DNA of 64,000 bases from Pseudomonas sp. CFII64 (GTDB lineage Bacteria > Pseudomonadota > Gammaproteobacteria > Pseudomonadales > Pseudomonadaceae): positions 51,790 to 115,789 of the forward strand of contig NZ_ATLO01000032.1 of NCBI RefSeq assembly GCF_000416235.1, in the 5' to 3' direction. Shown here one piece after another: positions 44,228 through 53,177 of this stretch (positions are counted from its first letter, which is position 1; each line of letters opens with the position of its first letter). The notes beneath the pieces were generated by a model, which did no database searches, was not told the DNA's origin, and worked only from the letters and a program-made list of their open reading frames with translations. A program made the position numbers and the translations under genes.

Positions 44228-45991
44228 CTAATGCTCGGACGGTTCCTGATGATTACCCAGGGTTTCCAGCAACGCGATCTGCATCCGCGTATGCACGCGG
44301 ATGAACCAACGCCAGGCGACGGCGGCAACAATCGCCGCGATGACTGCGATCAACATCAGCAGTTCGCTGGTCGGCAGAATGCTCGCCGACAAGGCCGCCA
44401 ACAGCAGGAAAATCACCAGTAACGACAACAACGGGATCACCTCGGCGATCACCTTGCGCACCCGCGCCGTGTGGCGGCCGGCCATCTCCGGCTTGACGCC
44501 CATTTCCGCCAGCAGCATCGACAGCGCCTTGAGCTTGCGATACGCGGCGATCAGGAACGGCAGCGACAGCAACAAGGCTGCGCCGCAAATCCAGGCTTTC
44601 TGCAGGCTCTCATCGGCGATCCATTCGCTCATGTAGCCACCGATGCGCTCGGCGAAGTAACCGCCGCTGAAGAAAATCGCCATGACCAATGCCAGATTGA
44701 TCCCGACTTGCAGCAGGATCTTGCGGATCATCGACGCCAGCAACGCGCCTTCACCTTGTGGCTGAATACTGCGCAGCCATTCGCCATACATACCGAACAC
44801 CCGAGCCATGCGCTGCGGCACGATCCCGGCCAGCTTGTGCGACAGCGGATCTGCGCCGCGAATCAGATAAGGCGTCAGCAGCGTGGTAATCGCCGACACC
44901 GCCACCGCGACCGGATAAAGGAAGTCACTGGTGACCTGCAAGGTCATGCCCAAGGCGGCGATGATGAAGGAAAATTCGCCAATCTGCGAAAGCCCCATCC
45001 CGACCCGCAGTGAGGTTTTGCCGTCATTGCCTGCGATAAACGCACCAAGCCCGCAGGAAATCATTTTGCCCAGCACCACAGCGACAGTGATTACAGCGAT
45101 GGGCCAGGCGTAATCCAGCAGGATCAGCGGATCGATCATCAAACCAATGGCGACGAAGAATATTGCACTGAACATGTCGCGAATCGGTTCGATCAGGCGT
45201 TCTATTTTCAGCAACTGTCGGGATTCAGCCATGATCGCCCCGATCAGGAACGCGCCGAGAACCATGCTGTATTCCAGCTTGACCACCAGCAGGCAGAAGC
45301 CAAAGCACAGGCCCAGAACAGTGATCAACAGCATTTCGTTGCTTTCGAATTTAGCGACGTAGGCCAGCAATCGCGGCACCAGCAGAATGCCGATGACCAA
45401 CGCGACGATCATGAACAGCGACAGTTTGCCGACTGTGGAAAAGACCTCTCCGGAGCTGACCGTGCCGCTCACCGCAATCCCCGACAGCAGCGCGATGATG
45501 CCAATACCCAGAATGTCTTCGACGATGAGCACGCCGAAAATCAGCTGGGCAAAGTGCTGGTTTTTCATCTTCAGGTCATTGAGCGCCTTGACGATGATGG
45601 TGGTCGAGGAAATCGCCAGGATCGCGCCGAGGAACAGCGAATCCATGGAATTCCAGCCGAAGAACTGGCCGATTTCGTAGCCGATCCAGATCATCAGGGT
45701 TATTTCGAGGAATGCGGCGATAAACGCCGTGGCACCGACCTTGAACAGCTTGCGCAGGCTGAATTCGAGGCCCAGACAGAACATCAGGAAGATCACCCCC
45801 AGCTCGGCGAGGGTCTTGATGGTCTGCTCGTCATGGATGAGCCCGACCGGCGGCGTGTGCGGGCCGATGATGAATCCGGCGACGATATACCCAAGGACCA
45901 CCGGCTGCTTCAGGCGATGAAAGACGATCGTCACGACGCCGGCCACCAGCATGATCACTGCCAAATCCTGAATAAAACTGATGGCATGCAT
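44228..45991 (-). CDS. CPA2-family monovalent cation:proton antiporter (KefB/YbaL-like)
   Basis: A 587-residue inner-membrane antiporter. About 12 helices of the Na+/H+ exchanger fold are visible (residues 1-385) with the motifs VVLGYIVAGFIIGPHTPP, LMFCLGLEFSLRKL and the ion-site LIFGVLIVEDILGIG. No TrkA-N nucleotide-binding domain follows; instead the C-terminal 190 residues contain further hydrophobic stretches (LLQVGINLALVMAIFFSGGYF and others). It probably exchanges K+ or Na+ for protons. The gene stands alone and ends 38 bases from the SMI1 gene. The 299-base gap 45992-46290 shows no further gene. Confidence 0.87.
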   Translation of the reverse strand: MHAISFIQDLAVIMLVAGVVTIVFHRLKQPVVLGYIVAGFIIGPHTPPVGLIHDEQTIKTLAELGVIFLMFCLGLEFSLRKLFKVGATAFIAAFLEITLMIWIGYEIGQFFGWNSMDSLFLGAILAISSTTIIVKALNDLKMKNQHFAQLIFGVLIVEDILGIGIIALLSGIAVSGTVSSGEVFSTVGKLSLFMIVALVIGILLVPRLLAYVAKFESNEMLLITVLGLCFGFCLLVVKLEYSMVLGAFLIGAIMAESRQLLKIERLIEPIRDMFSAIFFVAIGLMIDPLILLDYAWPIAVITVAVVLGKMISCGLGAFIAGNDGKTSLRVGMGLSQIGEFSFIIAALGMTLQVTSDFLYPVAVAVSAITTLLTPYLIRGADPLSHKLAGIVPQRMARVFGMYGEWLRSIQPQGEGALLASMIRKILLQVGINLALVMAIFFSGGYFAERIGGYMSEWIADESLQKAWICGAALLLSLPFLIAAYRKLKALSMLLAEMGVKPEMAGRHTARVRKVIAEVIPLLSLLVIFLLLAALSASILPTSELLMLIAVIAAIVAAVAWRWFIRVHTRMQIALLETLGNHQEPSEH

Positions 45992-46290
45992 GGTTCCGGC
46001 TCCTTGATTAATACACAGCGCAAGCCCGCTAATGCCAGGCAGTTACGCTGAAAATGCTGATGAATATGTAGGAATTAACCCGCTCCACGGGCTTTTGCAG
46101 GTTAACACCGCACATTCATTGCGAAAGCCGGTGCAATATATGGAAACAGATCGCCTTCAACGCGTGACGGCCCTGAGCCAGCAAGCGTCCCGATAACTGT
46201 TCTTTGTTGATCAGCTCTTTGTTGACTGACAGCCCGAAAGCACCGCCATAAGGTGCACACCTCTGAACCCGCCTTGATCGTGAGAACGCT

Positions 46291-46776
46291 ATGGAACCCG
46301 GAAACGCCCAGCTGTCGATGACTGTATTGATGACCCCGGACATGGCCAATTTCTCTGGCAACGTGCACGGCGGCACCCTTCTGAAATACCTCGACGAAGT
46401 CGCCTACGCCTGCGCCAGCCGCTATGCGGGCCGCTACGTCGTGACTTTGTCGGTGGATCAGGTGATTTTCCGCGAGCCGATTCATGTGGGCGAGCTGGTG
46501 ACGTTCCTGGCGTCAGTCAACTACACCGGCAATACGTCGATGGAAGTCGGCATCAAAGTGGTGACGGAGAACATCCGCGAGCGCTCGGTGCGCCACACCA
46601 ACAGCTGCTTCTTCACCATGGTCGCGGTGGACGACCAGCGCAAACCGGCCAGCGTTCCGCCGCTGGAACCGGAGAGCCTGGACGGCAAACGCCGCTACAT
46701 CCAGGCCCAGCAGCGCCGGCAGATTCGTCAGGAGCTGGAAAAGCGCTACCAGGAAATCAAGGACGAAACGCTGTAA
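46291..46776 (+). CDS. Acyl-CoA thioesterase (YciA/BACH type)
   Basis: A 161-residue hotdog-fold thioesterase: MSVLMTPD-like start (SMTVLMTPDMANFSGNVHGGTLLKY), with the Asn-x-His-Gly-Gly helix and the catalytic Asp in DEVAYACASRYAG, then VVTLSVDQVIFREPIHVGE. It has a basic C-terminal tail (KRRYIQAQQRRQIRQELEKRY). It should hydrolyse medium or long acyl-CoA in the cytoplasm. It differs from the shorter thioesterase encoded at 4645. The 3' end abuts a REP pair. Confidence 0.9.
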   Translation: MEPGNAQLSMTVLMTPDMANFSGNVHGGTLLKYLDEVAYACASRYAGRYVVTLSVDQVIFREPIHVGELVTFLASVNYTGNTSMEVGIKVVTENIRERSVRHTNSCFFTMVAVDDQRKPASVPPLEPESLDGKRRYIQAQQRRQIRQELEKRYQEIKDETL

Positions 46777-46782
46777 ACCTTG

Positions 46783-46834
46783 GTAGCACCGGCTTTAGCC
46801 GGGAGAACGCTCTCCCGGCTAAAGCCGGTCCTAC
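46783..46834. repeat. Short REP pair
   Basis: GTAGCACCGGCTTTAGCCGG and its mirror ending CCGGTCCTAC are only about ten bases apart, so the pair can form one long cruciform between the convergent thioesterase and pdxY genes. Confidence 0.88.
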
Positions 46835-46841
46835 GCAGGTA

Positions 46842-47708
46842 TTACAACCGCACCGCCTCGAACTTTACACGCGGATGCGCGATTCGGTCCTGGGCGCGCA
46901 CCAGTTCCAGTTCGTAACTGCCGCAGGCCTGGGTTTCCAGCAGCACTTCATGAACCGCCGCTGCGGCGAATTCGAAAGCAGCCACCGGCGCGTCACCCAA
47001 CAGGATGCGCGCCAGAAACAGCCCGGAGGTCAGATCGCCCACCCCCACTGGCTGGCGCGGAAAGGCCAGCAGCGGGCGGCGCAGGTGCCAACTGGCATCG
47101 GCAGTCACCAGCAACATCTCAAAGCCGTCAGCGGCCTTGCCGGGGTAATCCAGGTGTTTGACGACAATGGCTTTCGGCCCGCGCGCCAATAAAGCCCGGG
47201 CCATGCTCAGGCAATCGAGCAGCGATTCGGGCTTGCGGCCAGAGAAGCTGTCCAGTTCCAACTGGTTGGGGCACATGAAATCCGCCACCGCCGCCGCTTC
47301 CTCCAGGAGAAAGTCACTGACTTCGGCCGGCACGATGCACCCCTTCTCCGGGTGGCCCATCACCGGGTCGCACAGGTACAACGCCTTGGGGTTGGCCGCC
47401 TTGATCCGCGCCACACCAGTGAGAATCGCCCGGCCCTGCGCCGCGCTGCCCAGATAACCCGAAAGCACCGCATCGCAATTGCCCAGCTCGCCGATGGCCG
47501 CAATGCCGTCGATCAACGCGGGAATCTGCTGCGGCGCCAGCACTTCGCCAGTCCATTGCCCGTATTGCGTGTGATTGGAGAATTGCACCGTGTTGAGCGG
47601 CCAGACATTGACCCCGACGCGCTGCATCGGAAACACGGCAGCGCCGTTGCCAGCATGGCCGAATACAACATGGGACTGAATGGCGAGCAAATGGGGTGTA
47701 CGTTTCAT
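46842..47708 (-). CDS. pdxY: Pyridoxal kinase PdxY
   Basis: A 288-residue ribokinase-family kinase that phosphorylates pyridoxal to PLP in the salvage route. Motifs: [23 protein letters not shown] near the N-terminus, [21 protein letters not shown] and the anion-hole region [14 protein letters not shown], whose Asp is catalytic. The frame opens at 47732; ATG at 47708 with AGGATCTTGTC upstream matches family length. No other vitamin B6 gene is next to it. Confidence 0.94.
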   Translation of the reverse strand: MKRTPHLLAIQSHVVFGHAGNGAAVFPMQRVGVNVWPLNTVQFSNHTQYGQWTGEVLAPQQIPALIDGIAAIGELGNCDAVLSGYLGSAAQGRAILTGVARIKAANPKALYLCDPVMGHPEKGCIVPAEVSDFLLEEAAAVADFMCPNQLELDSFSGRKPESLLDCLSMARALLARGPKAIVVKHLDYPGKAADGFEMLLVTADASWHLRRPLLAFPRQPVGVGDLTSGLFLARILLGDAPVAAFEFAAAAVHEVLLETQACGSYELELVRAQDRIAHPRVKFEAVRL

Positions 47709-47822
47709 GACAAGATCCTGAACACGATGCAAATGCAGTAATAAGAAATTTAAGTCGCGCAGTATGGCTGGAAATCATTAGAGACGGTTAAGCTGGAGAC
47801 TCTTCGTTGGAGCGCCCTTTTC

Positions 47823-48215
47823 ATGCTGACCCTGGGAAACATGTTCGTCTTGATGCTGTTTGCAACCGGCGCTGCCTGGTTGTGGCATTCCCATGGCTTG
47901 CGCGAACGTGCGCTGGAGCGGGTCAAGCAACATTGCGCGCGGCTGGAACTGGAATTGCTGGACGGCAATGTCGCATTACGCCGTCTGACCTTCGCCCGCG
48001 ATGCCCAAGGCCGCAAGCGCCTGGCGCGGGTCTACAACTTCGAGTTCACGGTAACGGGCGAGCATCGCCATCCCGGGACCATCACCATGTTTGGCGCCCA
48101 CAGTGCGCAGATCGAGCTGGCGCCCTACCCGTTCGAAATCAAAACCCCGCCGCCATCAGCGCAAATCATTCAATTGAGTGAGTGGCGTCAGGAACACAAC
48201 AAGTGGAAGCAGTAA
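47823..48215 (+). CDS. DUF3301 membrane-associated protein
   Basis: A 130-residue protein with an N-terminal membrane anchor (MLTLGNMFVLMLFATGAAWLW), then the DUF3301 pattern ERALERVKQHCARLELELLDGNVALRRL and RVYNFEFTVTGEHRHPGTI. Function unknown; the family is widespread in gammaproteobacteria. It is divergent from pdxY with 114 bases between. Confidence 0.83.
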   Translation: MLTLGNMFVLMLFATGAAWLWHSHGLRERALERVKQHCARLELELLDGNVALRRLTFARDAQGRKRLARVYNFEFTVTGEHRHPGTITMFGAHSAQIELAPYPFEIKTPPPSAQIIQLSEWRQEHNKWKQ

Positions 48216-48243
48216 CGCACGAACGCGCTGTGGATAACTTGAG

Positions 48244-49209
48244 CTAGAGCAAGCACGTCGCTAACTGCGCCTGCAATCGGGCCTCGTCCTGAGCCTCGCT
48301 GAAGATCAACTCCAGGCGTGAATCCTTGCGCCATTCGCTGACGTTCCACTCAACCGCGGCGCCTTCCAGGCTATTGGCTGAAAACCAGCCAGCCGGGCTG
48401 TGGATAACCAGTTTCGCCCGCCGCCACGCCAGGTTTTCCAGCCACTGTTGAAGGCGAGTCAGGTCAAAGCGCTGACTGGGATGCCAGCGCCAGCCGATGC
48501 TCCAGCCTTCTGTCTGGCTTTGGCTAAGGCAGATTGGCCGGGATGGATCGCTCCAGATCGCCGGCATCTGGGCCACGCTGTTTGGCAGCTTATCCACAAC
48601 GGAGTTATCCACAGCCCCAGGCTGATCAAGGCCGGGCAGCTCTGAAAGCGGTAGCGCGCCCTGTTCAGTCCAGAACATCGTTCGACTTGGCAATGCCTCG
48701 ACGATGCGCTGGCGCTCGGTTTCACTCAATTGCGCGGATTTATTCAGCACCAGCAAACCCGTGTCCGCCATAGCGTCCTGCTGGCTGGGCGGCAGCGCCT
48801 GGCCTTTCGCCAATGACACCGAATCAAGCACCATCACGCTCGGCTGCACGTCCAGCACGCCTTGCCACGGCGCATCACGCAACTGCTTGAGCAATTGCGC
48901 CGGGTGGCCGAGACCGGAAGGCTCGATCAACAACCGATCCGGCCTGGATTTACGCAGCAAACGACCCAAGCCAATCTGGAATGGCGCGCCGTTCACACAG
49001 CAAAGGCAGCCACCAGCCACTTCGCCAAGTGAGATACCATCTGCGGCCGTGGCCAATAGCGCGGCATCCAGCCCGATCTGACCGAACTCATTGATCAGGA
49101 TCGCCCAGCGTTCATGTGCCGGCTTTTGCGCCAGCAGATGTTTGATCAGGCTGGTTTTGCCGGCGCCCAGAGGGCCGCTGATGACGTGGGTCGGGATGTT
49201 TTGCAGCAT
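48244..49209 (-). CDS. COG0523 (CobW/YjiA-like) GTPase, probable metallochaperone
   Basis: A 321-residue G3E-family GTPase. The P-loop GPLGAGKTS lies at residues 12-20, the metal-binding motif GGCLCCVNG at 66-74 (Cys68, Cys70, Cys71) and the LNKS guanine motif near 155. COG0523 proteins insert or hand over zinc, cobalt or related metals. ATG at 49209 (MLQNIPTHVISG) is chosen over the open frame to 49254, which would overlap the divergent gene's promoter. No Zur box is visible in the 47-base gap to the divergent gene. The coding sequence contains three perfect DnaA-box nonamers. Confidence 0.88.
   Translation of the reverse strand: MLQNIPTHVISGPLGAGKTSLIKHLLAQKPAHERWAILINEFGQIGLDAALLATAADGISLGEVAGGCLCCVNGAPFQIGLGRLLRKSRPDRLLIEPSGLGHPAQLLKQLRDAPWQGVLDVQPSVMVLDSVSLAKGQALPPSQQDAMADTGLLVLNKSAQLSETERQRIVEALPSRTMFWTEQGALPLSELPGLDQPGAVDNSVVDKLPNSVAQMPAIWSDPSRPICLSQSQTEGWSIGWRWHPSQRFDLTRLQQWLENLAWRRAKLVIHSPAGWFSANSLEGAAVEWNVSEWRKDSRLELIFSEAQDEARLQAQLATCLL
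48399..48613. repeat. Cluster of perfect DnaA-box nonamers inside the CobW-like gene
   Basis: TGTGGATAA lies at 48399-48407, and TTATCCACA at 48590-48598 and 48605-48613, all within the gene; another TGTGGATAA is at 48229-48237 just past its stop. They are exact matches to the consensus. Function unknown; they may be hitchhiking coding repeats or DnaA-titration sites. Confidence 0.7.
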
Positions 49210-49256
49210 GTGGTCGCTTCTGACGATGGCGAAATAACGAATTCGGGAAGGCAATA

Positions 49257-49628
49257 ATGCGCGTGATCAAGCGGCCGTTGTGGCTGGCATTGATGCTGTT
49301 GGCGATGACATCGAATCAGGTCCTGGCCCAGGCGTGTCTGGTGCATACCCAGGCCGAGCGACTCGACGTGAAAGTCTGCCAGGAAAACCGCAACATTCCG
49401 GAAAAACTCTTCAAGGACGGCTTCTGCCAACCGCAGCTGGCGGGCCAGAAAGTCGACGTCACCTACTCGGAGCAATGCCCGGCGGGGGCTTTCGGCGTGT
49501 GCAGCAACGCGCAAGTCGCCAATATGCCCTATCGCGAGAACATTCACTATTACGGCGTCGCCAGCGATGCGCTGTACCTCAAGCCGTTTTGCGAAGGACA
49601 AAGTCAGGGGACGTGGTTGGTGCCGTAA
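49257..49628 (+). CDS. Small exported cysteine-rich protein, unknown
   Basis: A 123-residue protein with a signal peptide (MRVIKRPLWLALMLLAMTSNQVLAQA). The mature part has six cysteines, suggesting disulfide bonds in the periplasm, and the motifs MPYRENIHYYGV and CPAGAFGVCSNAQ. I do not recognise a named family. AAGG lies at a good distance from the ATG. It is divergent from the CobW-like gene with 47 bases between, so the two promoters overlap. Confidence 0.75.
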   Translation: MRVIKRPLWLALMLLAMTSNQVLAQACLVHTQAERLDVKVCQENRNIPEKLFKDGFCQPQLAGQKVDVTYSEQCPAGAFGVCSNAQVANMPYRENIHYYGVASDALYLKPFCEGQSQGTWLVP

Positions 49629-49654
49629 GGACGCTGAATCACAGCGAGATTACC

Positions 49655-49743
49655 GTAGGACCGGCTTTAGCCGGGAAGGCGTCGGTTCAGTCAGAGAGAT
49701 AGCCGGAGCCTGTCCCGGCCTCTTCGCGGGCAAGCCTCGCTCC
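49655..49743. repeat. REP and adjoining scattered repeat
   Basis: GTAGGACCGGCTTTAGCCGG (49655-) is followed by a degenerate partner and by the repeat CTCTTCGCGGGCAAGCCTCG, a second common pseudomonad intergenic element. It fills the gap between convergent genes. Confidence 0.75.
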
Positions 49744-49753
49744 AACGAGCATT

Positions 49754-50404
49754 TCAATCCAGCCAATCCAGGCTCAACAACAAACGACGCCCGTCCTTGC
49801 GCGGTTGGGGCGAGCGGTGGATCAGGCCGAAGCCTTCATTGCCGATCCAGCGTTCGCCTTTGAGCAGTGCGACGTCGCCGCTGTTGATCTGCTGAACTTT
49901 CAGCACATCCTGCGGCTCGGCTTCCGGTCTGCCCAATTGGGTGCGATCCATCGTGCCTTCTTTCAGCCATTGGCTGCCGATCCCGGCGTAGGTCGTGATC
50001 AGCCGCACCGGAACGTGATCGACGTGAAAGCGCGGGCACATCGCCTTGTCCAAGACCCGCAGGCGCAGACCAATGCACTTGGCGCCCAGCAGGCATGCGT
50101 AAGCGCTGACCAGCCACGACACATCGGCGATAAACCCGGAATAGCCTTCGAGATCCGCATAGGCTGATGCCAGGCCGCGCAGGTCAGGCTCGGCGTCTTC
50201 ATCGGGCATTTGCAGGGTCATGGATTCGGCCAGAGGTTCGCCCAGCGACAGCAGCAACTGGCCGAAGTCCTCAATGTGCGCGGGCAATTGGCGCTGCCAG
50301 ATCGCCAGATTGACGTCCTCTTCCAGGATTTTTCCGAGGATCTCCGGTTTGTCGGCCTGAACCTGGCGCACCAGCGGACGCCATTTCAACGCAGGTGCCA
50401 GCAT
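49754..50404 (-). CDS. DUF1826 protein of the zinc-starvation operon
   Basis: A 216-residue cytoplasmic protein of the DUF1826 family, function unknown. It contains CPRFHVDHVPVRLITTYAGIGSQWL, with the cluster of Cys, His and Asp suggesting metal coordination, and NSGDVALLKGERWIGNEGFGLIHRSPQ near the C-terminus. Its ATG overlaps the stop of the preceding zigA gene by one base (TGATG), so it lies in the Zur-controlled unit. In P. aeruginosa the same pair of families occurs in the Zur regulon. Confidence 0.85.
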   Translation of the reverse strand: MLAPALKWRPLVRQVQADKPEILGKILEEDVNLAIWQRQLPAHIEDFGQLLLSLGEPLAESMTLQMPDEDAEPDLRGLASAYADLEGYSGFIADVSWLVSAYACLLGAKCIGLRLRVLDKAMCPRFHVDHVPVRLITTYAGIGSQWLKEGTMDRTQLGRPEAEPQDVLKVQQINSGDVALLKGERWIGNEGFGLIHRSPQPRKDGRRLLLSLDWLD

Positions 50405-51612
50405 CAGGCGGCCTCCTCGTCATGCCAAGGGCCGAATGGGTCCGGCAGCTCACCCCAGCCTTCGATTCCGAGCGCCATTTCCGCGTCGGTCAGCAAGCAA
50501 TTGTCCAACTCGGCCGTAAGCTGGGCGAAGTCGATGTTCTGGCCGATAAAGACCAATTCCTGACGGCAGTCGCCGGTTTGCGAACTCCAGGTCTGCATGA
50601 TCGCCGCGTTGCTTTCCTTGTCTTCCGGCCATTGCACAGCAGGCACAAAGCGCCACCAGCGACCGGCGAAGCCATGACGCATCAAGCCGCCAGCCTGAGA
50701 CCAGCTTCCGGCGTCCTTGGGCTTGCTGGCCAGCCAGAAAAACCCCTTGGAGCGCAGCAGTTTGCCGTTGGTCCATTCACGATCAATGAAGCTGAAGAAC
50801 CGCTCCGGATGGAACGGCCGACGGGCGCGATAAGCCGTGGACGCGATGCCGTATTCTTCGGTTTCCGGCACATGCTCGCCGCGCAGCTCTTTAAGCCAGC
50901 CCGGCGCCAGGGACGCGCGCTCGAAATCGAAGCGACCGGTGTTGAGGATTTTCGCCAGTGGCACCTCGCCCATGACCATGGCGATGATTTCTGCCTGGGC
51001 ATTGAGGCGCTGCAAAATCGCTATCAACTCCTGGCGCTCACTGGAGCTGATCAAATCGATCTTGCTGATCAGGATCACGTCGGCGAATTCGATCTGCTCG
51101 ATCAGCAAGTCGGTGATTGAGCGTTCGTCATCCTCGCCCAGGGTTTGCCCGCGACTCGCCAGGCTTTCGGCGGCCTGATAATCGAGCAGGAAATTGACCC
51201 CGTCGACCACCGTGACCATGGTGTCCAGCCGCGCCATATCCGCCAGGCTCTTGCCCGCCTCGTCGCGGAAGGTAAAGGTTTCCGCAACGGGTAATGGCTC
51301 GGAAATACCGGTGGATTCGATCAACAGATAATCGAAACGCCCGTCCTGCGCGAGCCGGCTAACCTCTTCCAGCAAATCCTCGCGCAAGGTGCAGCAAATG
51401 CAGCCGTTGCTCATCTCGATCAGTTTTTCTTCGGCACGGTTCAGGCTGACATCACGCTGAACTTCGCTGCCATCAATGTTGATCTCGCTCATATCGTTGA
51501 CGATCACCGCCACGCGGAGATTTTCACGATTGCGCAGCACGTAGTTGAGCAAGGTGCTTTTGCCCGCACCCAGAAAGCCGGATAACACAGTGACGGGAAG
51601 ACGATTTGGCAT
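50404..51612 (-). CDS. zigA: Zinc-regulated COG0523 GTPase metallochaperone ZigA-like
   Basis: A 402-residue G3E-family GTPase that is thought to pass zinc to client enzymes during starvation. The P-loop GFLGAGKST lies at residues 12-20; the zinc-binding CxCC motif in [14 protein letters not shown] has Cys71, Cys73 and Cys74. The C-terminal domain carries the WW block with [14 protein letters not shown] and [13 protein letters not shown], typical of ZigA-type proteins. ATG at 51612 ([12 protein letters not shown]) is preferred over 51624. A near-perfect Zur box lies 44 bases upstream. Confidence 0.92.
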   Translation of the reverse strand: MPNRLPVTVLSGFLGAGKSTLLNYVLRNRENLRVAVIVNDMSEINIDGSEVQRDVSLNRAEEKLIEMSNGCICCTLREDLLEEVSRLAQDGRFDYLLIESTGISEPLPVAETFTFRDEAGKSLADMARLDTMVTVVDGVNFLLDYQAAESLASRGQTLGEDDERSITDLLIEQIEFADVILISKIDLISSSERQELIAILQRLNAQAEIIAMVMGEVPLAKILNTGRFDFERASLAPGWLKELRGEHVPETEEYGIASTAYRARRPFHPERFFSFIDREWTNGKLLRSKGFFWLASKPKDAGSWSQAGGLMRHGFAGRWWRFVPAVQWPEDKESNAAIMQTWSSQTGDCRQELVFIGQNIDFAQLTAELDNCLLTDAEMALGIEGWGELPDPFGPWHDEEAA

Positions 51613-51655
51613 GGGGATTCTCATCGGCGGCGAGGGACAGGTCGCAAGACTTGAA

Positions 51656-51670
51656 TGTTATAGTATAACA
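51656..51670. promoter_or_regulatory. Zur box upstream of zigA
   Basis: TGTTATAGTATAACA is a palindrome with a single unpaired centre base and an essentially perfect match to the Zur consensus GTTATA-N-TATAAC of pseudomonads. It lies 44-58 bases ahead of the zigA start, over the expected promoter. Confidence 0.88.
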
Positions 51671-51721
51671 ATGCAGATACGCCAATCTTTCGCTGAAAAA
51701 GCACATTACGCCTCGCTATCC

Positions 51722-51811
51722 GTAGGACCGGCTTCAGCCTGGAGGGCGCAAGGCCTGACGACGCAATTGCGGCAAATGCACCGGCCTCCTCCCTGCTAAA
51801 GCCGGCCCTAC
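51722..51811. repeat. REP pair between zigA and the amidase gene
   Basis: GTAGGACCGGCTTCAGCCTG and the partner CTGCTAAAGCCGGCCCTAC face each other across about 45 bases; the arms are slightly degenerate compared with other copies in the window. Confidence 0.8.
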
Positions 51812-51840
51812 GGGTTGTGTGATGAGGATCAAGCCGCTAT

Positions 51841-53073
51841 CTAAACCTGCCCCGCTTTCTGCGCCTGCTGCCACTCCACATACGAATTAGTCGGCGGATT
51901 GCGTTGGAAATAGCGCTGCAGCCCCTCGAACAATCCGTCAGCCACAGCCTGTTGATGGCGCGCGGTGACCAGGCGCTGGCTATCGCGCACGTTGGAGATA
52001 AACCCGGTTTCCACCAGAATCGACGGCACATCCGGCGACTTGAGCACCGCAAACCCGGCCTGTTCCACGCGTTTCTGGTGCAGCGTGGTGATGTCCGCCA
52101 GACTGCCGAGAATGGTATTGCCCAGTTGCAGGCTGGCGGCGATGGTGGCATTCATCGACATGTCGAGAATCACCCCGGCGAGCATCGGGTCTTTGTCCTT
52201 GAGATTCAGCAGACTGGTAGCGCCCAGCAAATCCGCACCGTTTTCCCGCTGCGCCATGAAACGCGCCGTGGCCGACGTCGCGCCGCCCTCCGACAACGCA
52301 TATACCGACGCGCCGGACGCGGTGATCCGCGGCGCGGCGTCGGCGTGGATCGAGATAAAAATGTCGGCGTTGTATTTGTGCGCAACATCCACGCGTTTGC
52401 GCAGCGGCACGAAGAAGTCGTCGTTGCGCACCAGACGCACGTCGAAACCCTTCTCGCGCTTGATTCGCTTGGCCAACAGCTGGGCAATGGACAGCACCAC
52501 GTCTTTTTCCCGCTCGCCTTTTGCGCCCACCGCGCCGGGATCTTTACCGCCGTGACCAGGATCAATCACCACCATGACATCGCGTTTCGGATGGGCCTTG
52601 TCGAGCAACGGCGATGGCTGCGGCGCGGGTGGCTGCGCGCCCACCGCCGCCAGTTGCACGGGCGTATGCAGCGCGGCACCAAGGTCCAGAACCAGGCGAT
52701 GGCCCTGGCTGCCTTCCGGTCCCAGCAGAAAACTGTTGAGCTGCACCGGCGCGGTCAGATCCAGCACGATGCGCGTGTCGTCACCCTGGCCGTAATGGCC
52801 GGAGCGAATCGACTTGATCGGCGTATTGGCCAAGGCCAGCTGGCTGAAATCACCGGTAAGCCGCGCGCCGCTTATGTCGATGATCAGGCGGTCCGGCGCC
52901 TCAAGGGCGAATGTCTTGTATTGCACCGGTCCGCTTAGATCCAGCACCAGGCGCAGCTTGTCATCGGTCCGCCACAAACGCGCATTGCGAATCTGCGTGG
53001 CATAAACCCCCAAAGGCAAAACCAGCGCAGCGCTGGCCAATAACAGATTGAGCAAAATTTGGCGTCGGTGCAT
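51841..53073 (-). CDS. N-acetylmuramoyl-L-alanine amidase (AMIN plus Amidase_3), zinc-regulated
   Basis: A 410-residue periplasmic murein amidase that cuts the amide bond between MurNAc and the stem peptide. It begins with an arginine-rich signal (MHRRQILLNLLLASAALVLPLGVYATQ), followed by an AMIN domain (about 28-140; LRLVLDLSGPVQYKTFALEAP) and the zinc amidase domain (about 170-390; VVIDPGHGGKDPGAVGAKG with the first zinc His, then ISIHADAA). GTG at 53085 is an alternative start with no better ribosome site. It is divergent from folE2 across a Zur box. It corresponds to the extra zinc-regulated amidase of pseudomonads (P. aeruginosa amiA type). Confidence 0.9.
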   Translation of the reverse strand: MHRRQILLNLLLASAALVLPLGVYATQIRNARLWRTDDKLRLVLDLSGPVQYKTFALEAPDRLIIDISGARLTGDFSQLALANTPIKSIRSGHYGQGDDTRIVLDLTAPVQLNSFLLGPEGSQGHRLVLDLGAALHTPVQLAAVGAQPPAPQPSPLLDKAHPKRDVMVVIDPGHGGKDPGAVGAKGEREKDVVLSIAQLLAKRIKREKGFDVRLVRNDDFFVPLRKRVDVAHKYNADIFISIHADAAPRITASGASVYALSEGGATSATARFMAQRENGADLLGATSLLNLKDKDPMLAGVILDMSMNATIAASLQLGNTILGSLADITTLHQKRVEQAGFAVLKSPDVPSILVETGFISNVRDSQRLVTARHQQAVADGLFEGLQRYFQRNPPTNSYVEWQQAQKAGQV

Positions 53074-53132
53074 GGCATGGCTCACTAAAGGTGCAGAGCA
53101 TCCCAGCCCAAAAAAGTAATCGTCGATCTAAC

Positions 53133-53147
53133 TGTAATAATATAACA
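53133..53147. promoter_or_regulatory. Zur box between amidase and folE2
   Basis: TGTAATAATATAACA matches the Zur consensus with one mismatch in the left arm. It sits in the 104-base divergent region, 31-45 bases ahead of folE2, and could serve both genes. Confidence 0.8.
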
Positions 53148-53177
53148 TGATGTTTTAGCCCCCAGGCGGCCCCTTTC

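Noticed and set aside
49209..49257. Zur box for the first CobW-like gene
   Set aside because: The 47-base divergent gap has no GTTATA/TATAAC half-sites, so zinc control of this gene is not supported by sequence.
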